NCBI RefSeq assembly: GCF_002050515.1
Contig: NZ_LTAY01000059.1
Span: 1 to 64,000, forward strand
From: Clostridium thermobutyricum DSM 4928
Lineage (GTDB): Bacteria; Bacillota; Clostridia; Clostridiales; Clostridiaceae
Reading direction: 5' to 3'
Length of the DNA: 64,000 bases
Part shown: in pieces, positions 1 to 7,575 of the stretch
Layout of the letters: each line of letters starts with the position of its first letter
Position numbering within the stretch: the stretch's first letter is position 1
The notes under the pieces: model-generated
Databases searched by the model: none
Told to the model about the DNA's origin: nothing
The model's input: the letters and a program-made list of their open reading frames with translations, nothing else
Made by a program: the position numbers and the translations under genes

Positions 1-123
1 AAGATTAGATTTCCCATAGCGTAAGCTAGTAAGATCCCTTGAAGAACACAAGGTTGATAGGTTAGGGGTGTAAGCATGGTGACATGTTCAGCTGACTAAT
101 ACTAATAGATCGAGGGCTTGACC
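1..123 (+). rRNA. 23S ribosomal RNA, 3' end (partial)
   Basis: The window opens inside the last ~120 nt of a 23S gene. The sequence ends with the conserved stretch ...CTAATACTAATAGATCGAGGGCTTGACC before an AT-rich spacer and the 5S gene. The 5' part lies outside the window. The exact 3' end is estimated to within a few bases. Confidence 0.93.
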
Positions 124-182
124 AATAAAAATATCAACAGAATTTGATGTGTAATTTTCAGAGAACAATAAATTTCTGAATA

Positions 183-299
183 TCTAGTGATGATGGCATA
201 GAGGAAACACTCCTTCCCATTCCGAACAGGAAAGTTAAGCTCTATAACGCCGATGGTACTGCATGGGAGACTGTGTGGGAGAGTAGGAAGTTGCTAGGT
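183..299 (+). rRNA. rrf: 5S ribosomal RNA
   Basis: About 117 nt with the conserved internal core CATTCCGAACAGGAAAGTTAAG and the closing GGGAGAGTAGGAAG motif. It sits about 60 nt after the 23S end and just before two tRNAs, the normal 3' part of a clostridial rRNA operon. The ends are estimated. Confidence 0.92.
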
Positions 300-302
300 A
301 AT

Positions 303-379
303 GGATCTTTAGCTCAGTTGGTTAGAGCAACCGGCTCATAACCGGTAGGTCCGGGGTTCGAGTCCCTGAAGGTCCACCA
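303..379 (+). tRNA. tRNA with CAU anticodon (Met elongator or tRNA-Ile2)
   Basis: 77 nt cloverleaf with acceptor stem GGATCTT/AAGGTCC, anticodon stem ACCGG/CCGGT enclosing loop CTCATAA (anticodon CAT), T-loop TTCGAGT and encoded CCA. The CAU anticodon serves elongator Met or, after lysidine modification by TilS, Ile(AUA). I cannot decide between these from the primary sequence. It is the first tRNA after 5S and is probably co-transcribed with the rRNA operon. Confidence 0.93.
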
Positions 380-383
380 TTTT

Positions 384-459
384 GGGGGTATAGCTCAGTT
401 GGGAGAGCACCTGCCTTGCACGCAGGGGGTCAGGAGTTCGAATCTCCTTACCTCCACCA
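384..459 (+). tRNA. tRNA-Ala (UGC)
   Basis: 76 nt. Acceptor GGGGGTA/TACCTCC, anticodon stem CCTGC/GCAGG, loop CTTGCAC with anticodon TGC, encoded CCA. It lies 4 nt after the CAU tRNA and just before the operon terminator. Confidence 0.95.
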
Positions 460-470
460 AAGAGGTGGAA

Positions 471-502
471 AAGTCATGAATTTTATTCATGGCTTTTTTT
501 TT
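471..502 (+). terminator. rRNA-tRNA operon terminator
   Basis: A 10-bp stem (AAGTCATGAA / TTCATGGCTT, one G-T pair) with a short loop is followed by a T-run. It lies 11 nt after tRNA-Ala and ends the rRNA operon. Confidence 0.85.
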
Positions 503-749
503 ATAAAATTTTATATAGAAATTGATATGCAATATATATAATGATATTATATATATAATGATAAAAGTAAGTATAAATTTATAAAAACATAATTAAGGCA
601 TAATAAACTAGATGTTTATATGGTCTATAATAGAAAAATAATATTCAAAGGAAAATAGATTAATTAAAAAAATACTACCAAAATTATTATAGTTATACAT
701 TAAGAAAAATATCAGATATATAATTTAATATTATTATGAGGAGAAGTAT

Positions 750-1298
750 ATGTATAGAGTTAAGCAATTCATATGGGCTATAACTGGTGCGGTTAAACGC
801 GTAGATTATGAGTTGGTAGAAAAATATTTAGATAAAGAAGAAATGCTTATATTTAAGAAATTAAAAAAATCAGAACAACATCACTGTATTAGAGTATGTA
901 ATGATGCAATACAAATGTTGAAAGATCATAATAAAAAATTAGAAATGAAAATTTCCAATAAAATACAAGAAGAGACAACAGTTAGTATTAATCAATACAA
1001 ATTAGGTAAAATTGCATTATTGCATGATGTTGGCAAATCAATTTTTCCTATAACAATTATTGATAAATCAATAATTGTTATATTAGATAAATTAACTAAA
1101 GGTAGGCTTAGAAACTATGATAAATATGAAAAGGTAAGTTCTTATTATAATCATCCAATAAGAGGGGTGAAAATACTTTCACAATTGAAAAAATATGATA
1201 ATGAATTTTTAGATATCATAGGTAATCATCATAAAATTTTAAATGAGAATGATAACTTATATTTAAGAATTATAAAAAAGTGTGATGATATGAATTAA
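750..1298 (+). CDS. Small HD-domain (HDIG-like) protein
   Basis: 182 aa. HD-superfamily residues are visible: His44/45, then 'LLHDVGKS' (His92-Asp93), an 'NHP' motif near residue 134 and 'GNHH' near 169. This metal-binding pattern fits HDIG/HD phosphohydrolases, which cleave nucleotides or phosphodiesters. No GYP motif of the c-di-GMP HD-GYP class is seen. There is no signal peptide or clear membrane segment. The start ATG has GAGGAGAAG upstream. It follows a 250-nt AT-rich spacer after the rRNA terminator and precedes niaR by about 35 nt, so co-transcription is possible. The substrate is unknown. Confidence 0.72.
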   Translation: MYRVKQFIWAITGAVKRVDYELVEKYLDKEEMLIFKKLKKSEQHHCIRVCNDAIQMLKDHNKKLEMKISNKIQEETTVSINQYKLGKIALLHDVGKSIFPITIIDKSIIVILDKLTKGRLRNYDKYEKVSSYYNHPIRGVKILSQLKKYDNEFLDIIGNHHKILNENDNLYLRIIKKCDDMN

Positions 1299-1333
1299 TT
1301 ATTTAATGTAAAAGGGAATATAAGGTGTTTTTT

Positions 1334-1840
1334 ATGAATTCTAAAGAGAGAAGAGAAAAATTAATTATTAATCTTAAGACCAGTAATTATCCTATTAAGG
1401 GGATTAAACTAGCAAAATTATATGGTGTAACTAGACAAGTAATAGTTAAAGATATAGCTATATTGAGAGCAAAAGGGGAAAATATAATAGCTACTCCTGA
1501 TGGCTATAGTCTAATTGAAAAAAATAATAGATATAGAGATGTAATTGTTACAAAACATTCTAATGAAGATTTAAAAAGAGAAATGGAGATTATAGTTAAA
1601 TATGGTGGTATTATAGAAGATGTTATAATTTCTCACTCTTTTTATGGTGAAATAACTGGATCTATAATGGTTAAAAATTTAAATGATTTAAATAAGTTTT
1701 TAGAGAGATATAATTCTAATGCTACAATACCTTTATCAATGTTAACTAATGGAATTCATATGCATACCATATCATCTATAGATAAAGAGTCTATGGAGTT
1801 AATAAAAAAAGAATTAAAAGATGAAGGATTTTTAATTTAA
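1334..1840 (+). CDS. niaR: NiaR-type transcriptional repressor (HTH_11 + 3H domain)
   Basis: An N-terminal winged HTH ('GIKLAKLYGVTRQVIVKDIAIL') is followed by a 3H domain with the metal-site pattern His-x7-Glu ('HSNEDLKREME') and His-x-His ('GIHMHT'). This matches the Firmicute/Thermotoga NiaR family, repressors of niacin uptake and NAD synthesis genes that use nicotinic acid as co-repressor. I chose ATG 1334: AAGGTG lies 6 nt upstream. A GTG at 1325 (171 aa) overlaps that site, though AAAGGG at 1311 could serve it. No NAD gene is adjacent, so its targets must lie elsewhere. Confidence 0.88.
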   Translation: MNSKERREKLIINLKTSNYPIKGIKLAKLYGVTRQVIVKDIAILRAKGENIIATPDGYSLIEKNNRYRDVIVTKHSNEDLKREMEIIVKYGGIIEDVIISHSFYGEITGSIMVKNLNDLNKFLERYNSNATIPLSMLTNGIHMHTISSIDKESMELIKKELKDEGFLI

Positions 1841-1883
1841 TATAAATTTTAAATATAAAATTTTAATTAAGGAGGAATATATA

Positions 1884-3293
1884 GTGGATTATGATGTTTT
1901 AATTTTAGGAGGTGGAATCGTAGCTTGTGCAGTTGGCTATGAATTGTCTAAATATAATTTAAATATAGCTGTAATTGAAAAAGACTATGATGTAGCTGAT
2001 GATATAGCTGTAGTAAATACTGCAATTGTTTATGATGGATCTGAAACATCTAATGCATTAATGGCAGGACTTGAGAATATAGGTAGTGAACTTATAAGAG
2101 AAACTTGTTCTAAATTTAATATTCCTTATAGAAAAATTGGTTCATTGAGATTGTCCTTAGATGAAAAAGAAGATATTAAAATAAGAAATATGTATTCTGT
2201 AGCAAAAGATAGAGGAATTTTAAATGTTGAGCTTATAGATAAGCAAAAGATAAAAGAAATAGAACCAGAGCTTATTGATGAATATGATAGTGCTCTTTAT
2301 TCTAAAAATACTGCTATAATTGCTCCTTATGATTTAGCAATTGCTTATGCAGAAGTAGCTTCTGATAATGGAGTTAATTTTAGATTTGAAGAAGAAGTAT
2401 TAACTATTAAAAAGATATCAAAGGGATTTGATGTAACTACTAATAAAAATAAATTTAAATGTAAATTTGTTATTAATACTATTCCGGATGAAATATATAT
2501 TGATGAAGAAGATGAAGTTAAAGAAATTATTCCAGAAGATAATGGAGTTAGAAAAAGTATGAATTACTTATTTACTGAAGGAAAAGTTGAAAAAAGTTTA
2601 AGTAAAATAATAACAAAAGTTATTGATGATGATACATTTATTATAAGCTCACCTATGATTAATGGGGATACAATGATATGTATTAAGTACACTGATAAAC
2701 TTAATATTGATAGAGGAATAGAGATAACTAATCTTGTTTTACCTAAGTTAAAAAAATGTAATGTTAGTGATATGGTAAGAGAGGTCTATAAAAAAGATGA
2801 AGTATTAATTGATGATAGCAAAATAGATAGTGGATATATAAGAGTTACTGGAAAGCATTATGGAAAACTTACAATTGCACCAGCTATAGCAAAAAGCATA
2901 AAAGGAAGACTAGTAAATAGTTTAAATGCTAGTTTAAAAAAGAACTTTATTGATAAGAGAAGAGAATCCTATAGAATAAGGGAAATGACTAGAGAAGATG
3001 CGAATGAAATAATTAAGCTTGATAAGAGATATGGAAACATAATATGTGCATGCAATAATATCAGTGAAGGTGAGATAGTAGATTGCATTAGAAGACCTTT
3101 AGGAGCTAGAACTCTAGAAGGTGTTAAAAAGAGGACAGGAGCTGGATTTGGAAGTTGTCATGGTTCTTATTGTACAAGAAAAATAATGAGCATATTAGCA
3201 CGAGAAATGGACAAAAATATTATAGATATAGTTAAAGACTCTAATGATTCCAATATTGTATACGGGAGAATTAAAGAGTTTGATGAAGTTTAA
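1884..3293 (+). CDS. FAD-dependent oxidoreductase with C-terminal BFD-like [2Fe-2S] domain (GlpA/DAO family)
   Basis: 469 aa, GTG start 8 nt after GGAGGA. The N-terminus has a Rossmann FAD motif ('LGGGIVACAVGYEL', residues 7-20) and a DAO-type fold to about residue 360. The C-terminus has a BFD-like [2Fe-2S] domain, with 'CACNNISEGEI' near 390 and 'CHGSYC' near 430. Relatives act as glycerol-3-phosphate dehydrogenase-like or L-2-hydroxyglutarate dehydrogenase-like enzymes, usually with a second flavoprotein and a DUF1667 protein. Here the second flavoprotein is absent. The stretch after the FAD motif ('DIAVVNTAIVYDGSE') departs from the family's usual 'TSKANSGIVHAGYD', so substrate and activity are uncertain. 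Confidence 0.8.
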   Translation: MDYDVLILGGGIVACAVGYELSKYNLNIAVIEKDYDVADDIAVVNTAIVYDGSETSNALMAGLENIGSELIRETCSKFNIPYRKIGSLRLSLDEKEDIKIRNMYSVAKDRGILNVELIDKQKIKEIEPELIDEYDSALYSKNTAIIAPYDLAIAYAEVASDNGVNFRFEEEVLTIKKISKGFDVTTNKNKFKCKFVINTIPDEIYIDEEDEVKEIIPEDNGVRKSMNYLFTEGKVEKSLSKIITKVIDDDTFIISSPMINGDTMICIKYTDKLNIDRGIEITNLVLPKLKKCNVSDMVREVYKKDEVLIDDSKIDSGYIRVTGKHYGKLTIAPAIAKSIKGRLVNSLNASLKKNFIDKRRESYRIREMTREDANEIIKLDKRYGNIICACNNISEGEIVDCIRRPLGARTLEGVKKRTGAGFGSCHGSYCTRKIMSILAREMDKNIIDIVKDSNDSNIVYGRIKEFDEV

Positions 3294-3535
3294 TGGAGAA
3301 GATTTTTATGAATAGTGAAGTTTTTACAAGCATAGTTAGAGTAAAAAGTGACCCTAAGCATAGAGTTGTTTCTGTAAAAAGCACAGCTCCTATAGAGAAG
3401 ACATTATGGAAAGAATTATCTAAAGTTATTAGTAGACTTTATGTTAGTACACCTATAAATATAGGAGATACAATTTGTAAGAATATTTTAAATACAGGAA
3501 TAGATATTGTATGTACTAAAAAAATAACAAGATAA
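3293..3535 (+). CDS. DUF1667-like protein, shortened (lacks N-terminal Cys motif)
   Basis: 80 aa. The sequence 'VRVKSDPKHRVVSVKSTAPI' through 'VSTPINIGDTICKNILNTGI' matches the C-terminal half of DUF1667 proteins, the small partner of GlpA-type flavoproteins. Full-length DUF1667 proteins are about 120 aa and start with a CxxCxxGC-type iron-sulfur motif, which is missing here. The ATG overlaps the upstream stop (TAATG), so it is translationally coupled to the oxidoreductase. It may be a trimmed but working subunit or a relic of a larger operon. Confidence 0.65.
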   Translation: MEKIFMNSEVFTSIVRVKSDPKHRVVSVKSTAPIEKTLWKELSKVISRLYVSTPINIGDTICKNILNTGIDIVCTKKITR

Positions 3536-3597
3536 TTATTATATTTTATAAATTGTTTATTTTAACAATTTATTATGTTAAATAGTCTAGTAAAATA

Positions 3598-3627
3598 TTG
3601 ACAAAGTAATTAAATTTGTAATATATT
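3598..3627 (+). promoter_or_regulatory. Candidate sigma-A promoter of the serS T-box leader
   Basis: TTGACA (3598-3603), 18-nt spacer, TATATT (3622-3627), just upstream of the T-box leader. Sequence match only. Confidence 0.55.
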
Positions 3628-3639
3628 AAATGTAGATTT

Positions 3640-3870
3640 ATAATATATAAACCTGTGAAGAGGCTAAGTAGTTTTAATTAGGTTTTTAGAGAGTCAGTGG
3701 TTGGTGTAAACTGATAATTCTAATTATTACGAATCCACCTTGGAGGGACTGTGAATTAAGCAGTACGGGAAACCGTTAAATTTTTGAGTGGATAAAGCAT
3801 ATGCTTTATCAATTAGGGTGGCAACGCGGAGTCTTTCGTCCCTTTTATAAGGGAGAGAGGCTTCTTTTTT
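3640..3870 (+). promoter_or_regulatory. T-box riboswitch (serine) upstream of serS
   Basis: The hallmark T-box AGGGTGGCAACGCGG lies at 3815-3829. It is followed by a terminator stem (CGTCCCTT/AAGGGAGAG region, 3838-3858) and a T-run ending at 3870. Upstream is a Stem I region with GGTTGGTGTAAAC-type elements. The best specifier candidate is TCC (Ser) at 3734-3736, directly before ACCTTGGAG, the usual position. In this family uncharged tRNA-Ser pairs with the specifier and T-box and favours the antiterminator, raising serS expression when serine is short. Confidence 0.92.
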
Positions 3871-3924
3871 ATGTCCGTAAATAACTAGTATTTATTATTA
3901 AATTAATATAAGGAGGAAACTTAA

Positions 3925-5202
3925 ATGTTAGATTTAAAAAGAATTAGAAGTAATACAGAAGAAATAAAAGTTGCACTTACAAATAGAGGAGAAGATTTTG
4001 ATGTAGCTGTTATTGATGAGTTAATTAAGCTTGATGAAGAAAGAAGAAATATATTAGTTGAGGTTGAAGCTTTAAAGAGTAAAAGAAATCAAGTTTCATC
4101 TGAAATTCCTAAATTAAAAAAAGTAGGAGAAGATGTAACTTCTATAATGGCTGAAATGAAGGAATTAGGAAATGAAATAAAAGAACATGATTCAAGACTT
4201 TCAGAAATAAATGAAAAAATTGATTATATTATGTTAAGAATACCTAACATACCAAATCCACAAGTTCCAGAAGGAGCAAGTGATGAAGACAATGTAGAAA
4301 TAAAAAGATGGGGAGAAACTCCAAAATTTGAAGGAGAGCCAAAAGCTCACTGGGATTTAGGTGTTGATTTAAATATCATAGATGCTGAAAGAGGAGGAAA
4401 GGTTGCTGGTTCAAGATTTACTTTCTATAAAGGTATGGGAGCAAGACTTGAAAGAGCTGTATTAAACTACTTTATGGATAAACATTCTGATGATCATGGA
4501 TATGTAGAAGTATTACCTCCATATATGGTTAATAGAAATAGTATGACTGGAACAGGTCAATTACCTAAATTTGAAGAAGATGCATTTAAAGTAGAAAATA
4601 ATGGATTCTTCTTAATACCAACTGCAGAAGTACCTGTAACTAATATGTATAGAGATGAAGTTTTATCAGGTGAAGAATTACCTATAAAACACGTTGCTTA
4701 TTCAGCTTGTTTTAGAGCGGAAGCAGGTTCAGCTGGTAGAGATACTAGAGGACTTATAAGACAACACCAATTCAATAAAGTTGAATTAGTTAAGTTCTGT
4801 AAACCAGAAGATTCTTATGATGAATTAGATAAATTAGTTAGAGATGCAGAAGAAGTTTTAGAAGAATTAGGATTACCATATAGAAAAGTTAGAATTTGTA
4901 AAGGTGACTTAGGATTTACTGCTGCTTTAAAATTTGACTTAGAAGTATGGATGCCAAGTTATAATAGATATGTAGAAATTTCAAGTTGTTCAAACTTTGA
5001 AGATTTCCAAGCTAGAAGAGCTAATATTAAATATAAAGAAGATCCAAAAGCTAAACCACAATTTGTTCATACATTAAATGGTTCAGGATTAGCAATAGGA
5101 AGAACAGTTGCAGCTATATTAGAAAACTATCAAAATGCAGATGGAACTGTAAGAGTACCAGAAGTATTAAAAAGATATATGGGAATAGATGTAATAAAAT
5201 AA
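3925..5202 (+). CDS. serS: Seryl-tRNA synthetase
   Basis: 425 aa, full length. The N-terminal ~110 residues form the tRNA-binding coiled coil (charged, '[19 protein letters not shown]'). The class II catalytic core follows, with motif 2 '[21 protein letters not shown]' and motif 3 '[16 protein letters not shown]' near the C-terminus. It charges tRNA-Ser, and also tRNA-Sec where present. ATG start with AAGGAGG 9 nt upstream. It is controlled by the serine T-box, and four tRNA-Ser genes lie within the next 4.2 kb. Confidence 0.98.
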   Translation: MLDLKRIRSNTEEIKVALTNRGEDFDVAVIDELIKLDEERRNILVEVEALKSKRNQVSSEIPKLKKVGEDVTSIMAEMKELGNEIKEHDSRLSEINEKIDYIMLRIPNIPNPQVPEGASDEDNVEIKRWGETPKFEGEPKAHWDLGVDLNIIDAERGGKVAGSRFTFYKGMGARLERAVLNYFMDKHSDDHGYVEVLPPYMVNRNSMTGTGQLPKFEEDAFKVENNGFFLIPTAEVPVTNMYRDEVLSGEELPIKHVAYSACFRAEAGSAGRDTRGLIRQHQFNKVELVKFCKPEDSYDELDKLVRDAEEVLEELGLPYRKVRICKGDLGFTAALKFDLEVWMPSYNRYVEISSCSNFEDFQARRANIKYKEDPKAKPQFVHTLNGSGLAIGRTVAAILENYQNADGTVRVPEVLKRYMGIDVIK

Positions 5203-5219
5203 ATTATAAAATAAAAAAG

Positions 5220-5253
5220 GTATCATAATGGAAAGTATTTTTCCAAATGATAC
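5220..5253 (+). other. Hairpin in the serS 3' UTR
   Basis: GTATCAT...ATGATAC with inner GGAAA/TTTCC pairing, located between the serS stop and the main terminator. It has no T-run of its own. It may stabilise the transcript end, or it may be chance pairing. Confidence 0.45.
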
Positions 5254-5260
5254 ACTTTAG

Positions 5261-5288
5261 AGTGTCGGCTTTGTCGGCACTTTTTTTA
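5261..5288 (+). terminator. serS terminator
   Basis: Stem AGTGTCGGC/GTCGGCACT with a TTT loop and a 7-T tail. The tail overlaps the 3' end of the convergent HAD gene. Confidence 0.9.
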
Positions 5289-6107
5289 TAATCTAAACTC
5301 ATTTAATAAGAATTTTGCTACGCCATTATCATTATTTGAATTTATAACTTTAGTTGATAGTTCTTTAAGTTTTTGAACTGCATTTTTTACCGCAATTTTA
5401 TTTTCAGCAAGCTCAAACATTGGAATATCATTTAAATTGTCTCCGAATACTGTTAAATTAGTAAAAGAATTTTCTTTCATCAATCTTTTTATTGAATTAG
5501 CTTTTGAAGATTTATGACTAAAAATCTCTAAAATAAAGCAGTCTCCTCTATCATAAATATCTTCATATGCATAAGCAGATATATTTTTTATTTTTTTTAC
5601 TTCTTCATATAAAGAAAGTACTTTAGATTTCTTGTCCATTACAAAGAAATATAAAACATTAGAGTCAATAGGAAGAGGTTCTTTAATAAAACTCTTTAAT
5701 TTGCTACCTTTTCTCTCATTCATAAATTTTATTTGATTGCTGCTTAATTCTTTATCAAAATAAACATAAATATGATTTTCTTTTAATGTGTAAGTGAAAT
5801 GTGAAATGTTAGATTTATCTAATATATTTTTTATAATTTGAACTGAATCAGATTCTATTGAATTATAGTGAATATATTTACTTTCTTTTAAGCTATATGT
5901 TGCAGCACCATTCATAACTATTACAGGTAATTTTAAATTTAAATCTTTTAATAAGGGTACAACAGTTGCTGGAGTTCTTGCGGTAGCTATGGAAAAGTTC
6001 ATATCTGTATTTTTAAGAAGCATATTGATATTATTTATAGTATACTGTGATAATTGAGCATCAGAATTTAAAAGTGTGCCATCTAAATCTGAAATATATA
6101 AATTCAT
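5286..6107 (-). CDS. Cof-type HAD-superfamily phosphatase
   Basis: 273 aa. HAD motif I 'DLDGTLLNSD' (residues 8-17), motif II Thr/Ser region 'IATART', motif IV 'FGDNLNDIPMFELA' near the C-terminus. The large C2 cap between motifs II and III marks the Cof/YidA subgroup, which dephosphorylates sugar phosphates, PLP, FMN or similar small metabolites. The substrate cannot be read from sequence. It is monocistronic and convergent with serS. One of three Cof-type genes in this window. Confidence 0.88.
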   Translation of the reverse strand: MNLYISDLDGTLLNSDAQLSQYTINNINMLLKNTDMNFSIATARTPATVVPLLKDLNLKLPVIVMNGAATYSLKESKYIHYNSIESDSVQIIKNILDKSNISHFTYTLKENHIYVYFDKELSSNQIKFMNERKGSKLKSFIKEPLPIDSNVLYFFVMDKKSKVLSLYEEVKKIKNISAYAYEDIYDRGDCFILEIFSHKSSKANSIKRLMKENSFTNLTVFGDNLNDIPMFELAENKIAVKNAVQKLKELSTKVINSNNDNGVAKFLLNEFRL

Positions 6108-6352
6108 TCTAATCTCCTTTTAAATATAAATTTTTTATAATTATAGTCTAAATATGGATATATAACAATAATTTATTAGCAAAAAGAATATATAAAATAA
6201 TAAAAAGTTATTTTTGATAGGATTAACATAATAATTAAATAATACTATTAACTTAATATGTTGATATATTGATTTAAATTATAAAAATTAAATAATAAAT
6301 TATCAAATAAATTATGTTAATAATAAAATTATAAAAAAATAAAAATAATATA

Positions 6353-6381
6353 TTGACACAAATATAGAACGTTGATATAAT
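6353..6381 (+). promoter_or_regulatory. Promoter of tRNA-Ser pair 1
   Basis: Full-consensus sigma-A promoter: TTGACA (6353-6358), 17-nt spacer, TATAAT (6376-6381), 15 nt before the first tRNA-Ser. The rest of 6108-6352 is AT-rich with nothing recognisable. Confidence 0.9.
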
Positions 6382-6396
6382 AAATCCTGTAATCGC

Positions 6397-6487
6397 GGAG
6401 AGATGGTCGAGTTGGTTTAAGGCACCGGTCTTGAAAACCGGCGTACCTTTACGGGTACCCAGGGTTCGAATCCCTGTCTCTCCGCCA
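6397..6487 (+). tRNA. tRNA-Ser (UGA), copy 1
   Basis: 91 nt class II tRNA with a long variable arm. Acceptor GGAGAGA/TCTCTCC, anticodon stem CCGGT/ACCGG with loop CTTGAAA (anticodon TGA), T-stem CAGGG/CCCTG, discriminator G and encoded CCA. It differs from copy 2 at three positions. Confidence 0.97.
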
Positions 6488-6523
6488 TTTTTTTATATAA
6501 AAATAGTCGAGGGCACATGATAT

Positions 6524-6614
6524 GGAGAATTACTCAAGTGGCTGAAGAGGCGCCCCTGCTAAGGGCGTATGTCGGGCAACTGGCGCCCGGGTTCAAATCC
6601 CGGATTCTCCGCCA
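6524..6614 (+). tRNA. tRNA-Ser (GCU), copy 1
   Basis: 91 nt class II tRNA. Acceptor GGAGAAT/ATTCTCC, anticodon stem CGCCC/GGGCG, loop CTGCTAA (anticodon GCT), long variable arm, encoded CCA. Co-transcribed with the UGA tRNA 37 nt upstream. Confidence 0.97.
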
Positions 6615-6645
6615 AAACACTTAACATTTGTTAAGTGTTTTTTTA
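6615..6645 (+). terminator. Terminator of tRNA-Ser pair 1
   Basis: AAACACTTAAC / TTAAGTGTTT hairpin plus T-run, starting at the base after CCA. The hairpin is identical to the one after pair 2. Confidence 0.9.
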
Positions 6646-6677
6646 TTAAATAAAATATATATTTATTTTTAATAAAA

Positions 6678-6712
6678 AAAGATAACTATAAAATTTTATA
6701 GTTATCTTTAAA
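6678..6712 (-). terminator. Palindromic terminator of the C_GCAxxG_C_C gene
   Basis: A perfect 32-bp palindrome (16 bp per arm, 6678-6709) starts 8 nt beyond the minus-strand stop. An A-run at 6673-6680 supplies U's on the minus-strand transcript. Confidence 0.75.
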
Positions 6713-6716
6713 AATA

Positions 6717-7073
6717 TTATACAAGATCATTTACTTTATTATATGCAAACTCAATTATATCATCACATGATATTCCATTTCTTTTTAAATCTATACATTT
6801 AATTGAACCAAATTCATTAATTACAGATTTAACTAAGTTTTGAGTTATTTCTCTAGCATTATTCTTTTCTTCACTAGATTCTCTACCTTTTTCAGCTCCT
6901 ATAATCATTAAGGCACTTACTACAGCTCCACATGTATTTCCTGTAGACATACCAGCTCCAAATGGAGTTCCAAGTGATACTGGTATATTAAGATTTTTCT
7001 CTTCGTTTATAGTCTTTATAATTGATTCTGCACAATTAAATCCTTGAGAGTGAAATTCTAATACTTTACTCAT
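6717..7073 (-). CDS. C_GCAxxG_C_C family redox-type protein
   Basis: 118 aa. Cysteines occur as 'FNCAES' (residue 14), 'NTCGAVVSALMIIG' (about 48), 'IKCID' (about 96) and 'ISCDD' (about 103). This is the spacing of the C_GCAxxG_C_C family, with the first Gly of the signature replaced by Thr (TCGAVV). These small proteins are thought to be redox-active or metal-linked; their function is unproven. AAGGAGAT is the ribosome site. Monocistronic, between the two tRNA-Ser pairs. Confidence 0.8.
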   Translation of the reverse strand: MSKVLEFHSQGFNCAESIIKTINEEKNLNIPVSLGTPFGAGMSTGNTCGAVVSALMIIGAEKGRESSEEKNNAREITQNLVKSVINEFGSIKCIDLKRNGISCDDIIEFAYNKVNDLV

Positions 7074-7460
7074 TTTTATATCTCCTTAAATTATTTTTTA
7101 TTTTTCTTAATAAAGAAATAAATCACCAATAATACTTAATTTATAAAAGTTAATTTTAATAAAATTATTAGAGGTGTTTTACTACTAATTACTGCTTGTC
7201 ACACTATATGATATCTTTTTTATTTATCTAGAAAATTTATTATGATTTTTATATGAGTTTGCTAGATAAATACTTTAGTATATTTATAATTTTCTTAAAT
7301 GTTAATTAAACTAATATTATTAAGCCATATGAAAATAAAATTTATATACATTATATAATAACTTTTCTTAAAGAAATGAGAAAAATAAAATTAGTTTCTA
7401 TATAAATTTATATATTCAAATAATACGATATAAATTTGTATAAGTCAATGTTAAAAATAG
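7074..7460. other. Intergenic stretch without recognised features
   Basis: About 390 nt of AT-rich sequence between two minus-strand genes. Its first bases hold the ribosome site of the C_GCAxxG_C_C gene. No open frame with a credible ribosome site, tRNA or conserved motif was seen in the rest. Confidence 0.5.
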
Positions 7461-7495
7461 ATAGAAGTGAATTTGAATAACAAATTCACTTCTAT
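7461..7495 (-). terminator. NADH oxidase gene terminator
   Basis: Perfect 15-bp stem (7461-7475 with 7481-7495) and 5-nt loop, about 80 nt past the nox stop. A T-rich stretch follows on the minus strand. Confidence 0.75.
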
Positions 7496-7575
7496 AAAAT
7501 ATGCTTAAAAGCTTATGCTCATATATTAAATTTTGAGGGTATTTAAATTTTCAGGATTTAATAAAGGGTGTAATT

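Noticed and set aside
3293..3535. Pseudogene or frameshift call for the DUF1667-like gene
   Set aside because: The frame is open, starts at a coupled TAATG and ends normally. The missing N-terminal half is not found in other frames just upstream because that sequence encodes the flavoprotein C-terminus, so it was kept as a shortened CDS.
6678..6709. 32-bp palindrome as a recombination or attachment site
   Set aside because: It sits 8 nt past a stop codon with an A-run that becomes a U-run on the minus strand, which is a simple terminator.
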